Assembly (NCBI GenBank): GCA_023053545.1
Contig: JAKZAN010000004.1
Span: 2,914,001 to 2,978,000 of the forward strand
From: Lepidurus packardi
Taxonomy: Eukaryota; Arthropoda; Branchiopoda; Notostraca; Triopsidae
Reading direction: 5' to 3'
Length of the DNA stretch: 64,000 nt
Shown here: piece after piece, positions 59,229-64,000 of the stretch
Layout of the letters: the number at the start of each line of letters is the position of its first letter
How positions within the stretch are numbered: position 1 is the first letter of the stretch
Program-made: the position numbers and the translations under genes
The notes under the pieces: generated by a model
The model's database searches: none
Seen by the model: the letters and a program-made list of their open reading frames with translations, nothing else
Told to the model about the DNA's origin: nothing

Positions 59229-62200
59229 ATGCAGGGTCTTGGTCCTGTGGATCGCGAGAAATTTGATTTAGTGGTACGACAAAAAGCCAGAGTTCGCAAC
59301 TCGGTGATTATCACCAATGAGAAATATCAGAAGATTCTTGCCGAATTGCACAAACAAAAAGAAGGGGCGACGTTAAGTAATGAAATAAGTAGAAAATTTA
59401 TTTTGCAAACTGACGAAAGCGGTGAGGAATACGTTGCGTGCTTTACTGAGCCGTCCCAAAGTATGGCAAAAGGGTACGCGCGTCAACCTTTCAAGCGCGT
59501 CGTCCGGGCTGAAGAAATGTACGATTACATCAAGAAGGTGCACGAAAATGACACGAATCATACGTCACCTAGGGCGGCGTTTCATTATGTAAGTTAATTA
59601 AGCAATATATCAAGCTTACCATACTATAACATTGTTTTAGGTGCAAGCGTATTACTATGGAGTAACCCGTTTTTTAGTTGAAGAATATACCCAAATGTGC
59701 CCGTACTGTGCAACCAAAAAAGTCCAAACAAATGCAACTCCCATGAGGCACGTGGTTGCCAGTGATGTCATGTCACAAGGACAGGTAAGTGGTCCTGAGA
59801 AGATACGGGGAAAAGCTTACAGATTTTACTTTTCTTTGGTAGCTCGATCTGGTCCTTCTGCCGAAGAAGTCGGTTGTCGACGGGTATCGCTACATAGCCC
59901 AGTATGTAGACTTGGCGTCCCGTTTCCATATTCTATGGCCAATGCGCAAAAAAAATGGGACGGAAATCTATGAAGGCTTACTGAGATACGTGTTCAGCGT
60001 GTTTGGACCCCCAAAAAGGCTCCAGACAGATAATGGAACTGAATTTCGGGATCAAGTAATACTGTTAACATGAACATGAACGGATACCAAAGGAAGATTA
60101 ATATTATTTCACAGGCGTTGGCAGCGGGCTTAAGTAATTGGCCCATACAACATATCTTTGGAAGGGTACGACATCCCCAAAGCCAAGGAGTAGTTGAGCG
60201 GGCCAACGCTGAGCTGAAGAAATTGCTTCGTAACCGCACGCTGACCGACAAGCAACAAAGAACCTGGCTCTACTGGCTGCCAGTAGTTCAGTGTAATATT
60301 CTTTTGATTAAACAATGAGGGATTTGGGTTTGTAATGGAATAATGTTGTATTTTATTTTCAGATCAAATGAATACGAGAAGATCACAACCCATTGGCCAA
60401 CTATCTTCATTCGCGGTCATGTTTGGGAAAGCTCCGGTACCTTATGGAAGACCGGAACTAAACCCAACACCAGCTGCTGATTATACCACTACGGAACTGC
60501 CATTGGGTCCTGATTCAGAAGATAGCGAGGAAGACGGATCAGAACCTCTTCCTACTCTGTCAGCGGACTTCATTTTTCTAGATACCCTTGATGCTGTAAG
60601 TTTCTTCCAATGATGATGTTGTTCCTTCCAATGTTCCTGAGCTATCCCTTGAAAAATTATCTGTTTCGACTCAGGAATTGGAACCTGAAGAGGACCCTTT
60701 TGCGCTAGCTTCCACGTCAACTGCCAATCCGGTCATCGAAGCCTACTGCGGTGGAGATGTGGTATGCCTGAAATCGCCGACTCAGGAGTTAATGGAACCT
60801 GAAGAGGACCCTTTTGCGCTAGCTTCCACGTCAACTGCCAATCCGGTCATCGAAGCCTACTGCGGTAGAAGTGGTGTGATCTGCACGGATGTTGAAGTCG
60901 CTGAAACGGACTCAGAGGTACTACCTGCGTGCACTTTTCCACCAAGAAAAAAAAAATTACTGCCATGGTTCATCATATTTAATTTTTTTATGTATTTTTA
61001 TTTTAGCTTGACGGTGTTGCACCACTAAACGAGGATCGTCTGGCCATCTTCCGCTTTGTCCGCAGCCAAGCGGCAGCAGCATTATCCCATAGCCATGAAA
61101 CTATGAATCAAAAGGCTGGGTTAAATCCGTGCAAACGCACAACCAAGCTAGAAGTAGGGAACCACGTTACCGTGTTAATTCCCACCAAAGACCGGACAAG
61201 CTTGGAGAGCAGCCGCCTTCCAGGTATAGTCATCAGAGTGAGCGGTGATACATACCGAACCTACACCGTCCAGTCGTTCCACGGGGTACTTCGGGAGTCA
61301 TATACGGAAAATCACTTAGAGCTTTATGAACAGAAATTTAAGCAACTCTACCATTGTAAAAGTTACGAAGTTATACCGCTAAGGACGGCGGTTCGACTTT
61401 TTTACGGCGGTAAAAGCAAAGTAGACATTTGCGAGTGTAAAAGTGATTGTGAAACTAAGCGGTGCAGGTGTAACCGAACGTTAAAAAATTGCACATCGGC
61501 TTGTCATGGTGGAAGGTACTGCCAAAACCAGGCGCTTTCTGAAACAAGTATGGCAGTTACACAATTATACTTTCAAGCTCTGAGGTTTAAAGTAAACGAA
61601 GTGATCGGCTCCGCATATAACCTTGCTGGTAATTTCTTCACTTTGTTTTGGGGCGAAGAGGGTAAGGTTTTGTTTTTCTTTTAGGAGATGTGAACTCTGA
61701 CGATTCGAACGACTATTGCAAACCTGAATATCACGAACCGTACAGATCCATTCCGGTAGATGAAATGCAGGTGTTGTCGGAGCAAGGACTACAATATCGT
61801 TTGAAAGTCTCTGAAGACCATTTTTGGGATCAAGCTGGTAAGCACATAAATTATTTAAGAGAGATACAAGGCTTAAAGTCCCGACTTATTTATTTATGAT
61901 CCAGATGCGACTTCTTGTAGCTGCCGTAAGATGTGTTTGAAAAAATTTTGCAAGTGCATGCAGGCCTCACGGAGATGTACCGAACTTTGCCATGGCGAAC
62001 AAGCTTGCAACAATGCCGAAGCACGAGAATTAAGTGAGTTGCAAATGAATATAACAATGTCAAACTTATTCTGCGGTACAGAACATCAAGCAAAAAAATC
62101 TTCGAATGGGTGTGACTGCATTGAAGACTGCGATGTGGCAGAAGATTGTTCCTGTCGAGCATTCTGTGATATGGAATGCACTTGCAGCAAGAACTGTTCA

Positions 62201-63387
62201 AAAAGTAAATCAATTTTGTGAATATATAATTTAATCCCGTTCCATACAACAATATATAATTACATGTAGGGAAAGGCCTCCCAACCCAGAATAACCGAAT
62301 CATGTGTGACTGCACGGAGTCATGTATAAACAGTAAGGAATGTGAATGCAAGAAGGCTGACATTCCGTGTTGGTCGGCTTTGTGCCATAACGGAAGGACT
62401 TGCGATCTTATCGATGAGAACATGGGTAAGCTTATTACCATACTGCTGCAAAGAAAAACGCGAAGATGACTACTCTAATTATTCAAAACAGAAACACAAG
62501 CGGGACCACGCGATGACCAGTCAGCGATTCAGTCCGCTGAACCACAATTCACTGATGCAGACATGGGTACGCATTTTGATTCTTCCTCCTAAATTGCTGA
62601 TTGATTTTTACTTTTCAATCATTTAAGCAGTCAACGAGGAGGCTATCCCTATGGAAGACGAACCACAGCCCTTAACTGAGGATGATTTATTTAAAAAATT
62701 CAACTGCCAATGCAAAGATAATTATTGCGCACCAAAATTCTGTCCTTGTCGAACGACCGTTAATTTGCTGGATCCAACTGACCTCTCCCGTACAATAAAA
62801 TCTCTTCGATGCAGCACGACATGTCATAGAGGACGATTATGTTCAAACCAAGTTGAACGAAAAGGTAATTTTATTGAAGAATTCAAACTTACCCGATTAA
62901 GATTTAATTACTTTTTGCTCGACAGTTACTAATAAGTTGGAGACGCTTTTTCATTCCACGAAACTCAAGCATTTACGCACGGTGCTACCGTCGTTATATG
63001 CTGCATATGCATGGATTCAGGCAAACATGCATCACTTTGAGGAGCATGTTACCATCCCCTACGTAAGGTATTCAATGGCACAAATTCCTCACCCTAAAAT
63101 TCCTTTTATAGTTGGAACAAAAATGGAAATTAAACAACAAAATGGAAAAGCGTATTAAGGAAACGGGGGCCTTGGATTACCCCACTGTAATCCTGGATCG
63201 TGATTTGGATGATTACTGGTACCGCTATAGAATTATTGCTCACACCCCGGATGATTTAGAAATTCTGCGCGATGCAAAGATCTGTCTTCTTTGGGCTTCC
63301 AATGCTGTGACAATTGAAGCTTCGACTAACCGAAGTCCATACAAATTGCTCGAGTATCAGGTAGAAAACAAGACATCTCTGCTATAA
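59229..63387 (+). CDS. Ginger-type integrase fused to serial CXC cysteine clusters; intact 15-exon gene
   Basis: Exons: 59229-59588, 59641-59784, 59843-60055, 60115-60292, 60363-60595, 60675-60917, 61007-61628, 61685-61837, 61905-62033, 62082-62204, 62270-62425, 62492-62566, 62628-62864, 62926-63062, 63112-63387. All 14 junctions keep frame: 1092 aa. An HHCC-like region (CPYCATKKVQ) precedes the integrase core, whose acids are in YVDLASRFH, LQTDNGTEF and HPQSQGVVERANAEL. A beta-rich segment follows (VGNHVTVLIPTKDR). Then come Cys clusters of the pattern CxCxxxCxxxxCxCx(6-9)CxxxCHxxxxCxN at about residues 805, 895, 930, 985 and 1035. The last ~140 residues (YPTVILDRDLDDYWYRYRI) are unrecognised. 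The nearest known proteins are Ginger/KRBA2-like integrases, some with one CXC tail. It could be a domesticated host gene or a recent autonomous element; no terminal repeats were found. Confidence 0.85.
60681..60868. repeat. 114-bp in-frame tandem duplication inside the integrase gene
   Basis: The unit starting GAACCTGAAGAGGACCC at 60681 recurs at 60795, giving EPEEDPFALASTSTANPVIE twice in the protein. The second copy also retains the CGACTCAG acceptor-like sequence that precedes the first. Confidence 0.93.
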
Positions 63388-63421
63388 CCTAACCTAAACC
63401 ATTACTTTTCGGCAGCTAGCG

Positions 63422-64000
63422 ATGGATTCCAAATCTAAGGCTGGGAAGCAGCAGTCGTCTCATGCTACTACTGTCCTAAATTGGGCCGTAACACAAAAGG
63501 AACAAGGCAATCGCACAACGGTACGTGCGACCAGTTTTAAACATCCTTCGGTTCCGGCGTCGAGAAAATTGCGAGCCGGACCACTAAAGTTTGAAAACAT
63601 GCTGCCTACAGAAAAGACGCACTTAGTGTTATCGTGGCTTCTGAAGGAATCGAGTCTGGACAAAGGAATTAAAAAACTAGAAAAGGCCGACAATAGCGAT
63701 CTAAAATTAGATTCCCGGGCTATCTCGGATGGAGTTCTTGACCAGCGGGTTAACAAAGAATTTAACCGAGTATATACGTACCTCACACCGCAAGCCAAGA
63801 TTACCGTAAAAAAGCTCATCGCAGAAAAGCGCGGGAAAAAGCTATTTTGCTGTCCTGCATGCAGTCTACCGGCGAAAAACAAAACTGTACAGTGTGACCG
63901 ATGCTTGTCATGGTTTCATTACCTTTGTGCAACGAATTTTCACATGGCGGAGCACAAGGATAAAGACTGGTTTTGTGGAACTTGTGGAAACAGCGACTAA
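63422..64000 (+). CDS. PHD-finger protein ORF (ends at window edge)
   Basis: ATG 63422 to TAA 63998-64000, 192 aa, one exon. A basic N-terminal half (MDSKSKAGKQQSSHATT) is followed by a helical middle (LSWLLKESSLDKGIKKLEKAD). The C-terminal PHD finger CCPACSLPAKNKTVQCDRCLSWFHYLCATNF ends WFCGTCGNSD with a complete C4HC3 ligand set. It starts 34 bases after the integrase stop, same strand. TTTTCGGCAG at about 63404-63413 is acceptor-like, so it may be an alternative 3' exon or second product of the same transcription unit. PHD fingers read histone tails, and a PHD-like cluster also opens the MULE transposase. This could be an accessory protein of the integrase element. Confidence 0.8.
   Translation: MDSKSKAGKQQSSHATTVLNWAVTQKEQGNRTTVRATSFKHPSVPASRKLRAGPLKFENMLPTEKTHLVLSWLLKESSLDKGIKKLEKADNSDLKLDSRAISDGVLDQRVNKEFNRVYTYLTPQAKITVKKLIAEKRGKKLFCCPACSLPAKNKTVQCDRCLSWFHYLCATNFHMAEHKDKDWFCGTCGNSD

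Overview
This is eukaryotic, almost certainly arthropod, nuclear DNA. Genes have many short introns (mostly 45-400 bp) with GT-AG ends, and the background is AT-rich. The moesin ends in an arthropod-like C-terminus, and there are spliced single-copy animal genes plus a dense set of animal transposons. The order or class cannot be fixed from the sequence. Exon limits below come from splice signals, frame continuity and protein family knowledge; no transcripts or searches were used.

Host genes fill the middle. Moesin (17391-24298, +) is followed by a CCP2/CCP3-type cytosolic carboxypeptidase (26574-31387, +) and an APEX1-type AP endonuclease (32164-33693, +). The endonuclease converges, with a 15-base gap, on an SLC17/sialin-like anion transporter (33709-36268, -) that has two alternative last exons. 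Next come a KIF4-type chromokinesin (38527-43310, +) and a convergent GET1/WRB tail-anchor receptor (43399-44055, -). Smaller or less certain genes are a THAP-domain protein (47142-48357, +), a P2X7 C-terminal (ballast) domain protein (48763-49343, -), a PSI-domain membrane protein fragment (58089-58414, +) and a Cys-rich fragment (15424-15653, +).

The two flanks are mobile DNA. The left holds a non-LTR retrotransposon with RNase H (1-2324) and a 9.5-kb Helentron-type rolling-circle element (about 2626-12098). The Helentron encodes a protease-like domain, zinc fingers, a Y2 HUH Rep, a PIF1-like helicase and a separate RPA-like reading frame. It sits inside copy A of an unnamed repeat ('element X'), which carries a broken baculovirus-F/errantivirus-type envelope gene and long palindromes. 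Copy B of element X (49764-57620) is interrupted by a 4.7-kb Mutator-like element with 0.6-kb terminal inverted repeats. Each copy serves as the empty site for the other, so both insertions can be placed almost to the base and the MULE target duplication (8 bp) can be read directly.

A decayed Tigger/pogo element (45396-46896) and a 0.3-kb AT microsatellite lie between the halves. The right end carries an uninterrupted 15-exon gene (59229-63387) joining a Ginger-type DDE integrase to a row of CXC-like cysteine clusters. A PHD-finger ORF starts 34 bases after it and ends with the window.

The least explained material is the family of palindromes built on an inverted TTCGAACTCGGGT core. It appears as a perfect hairpin with 105-bp arms, as a ~204-bp tandem array, and singly just upstream of three unrelated coding sequences.
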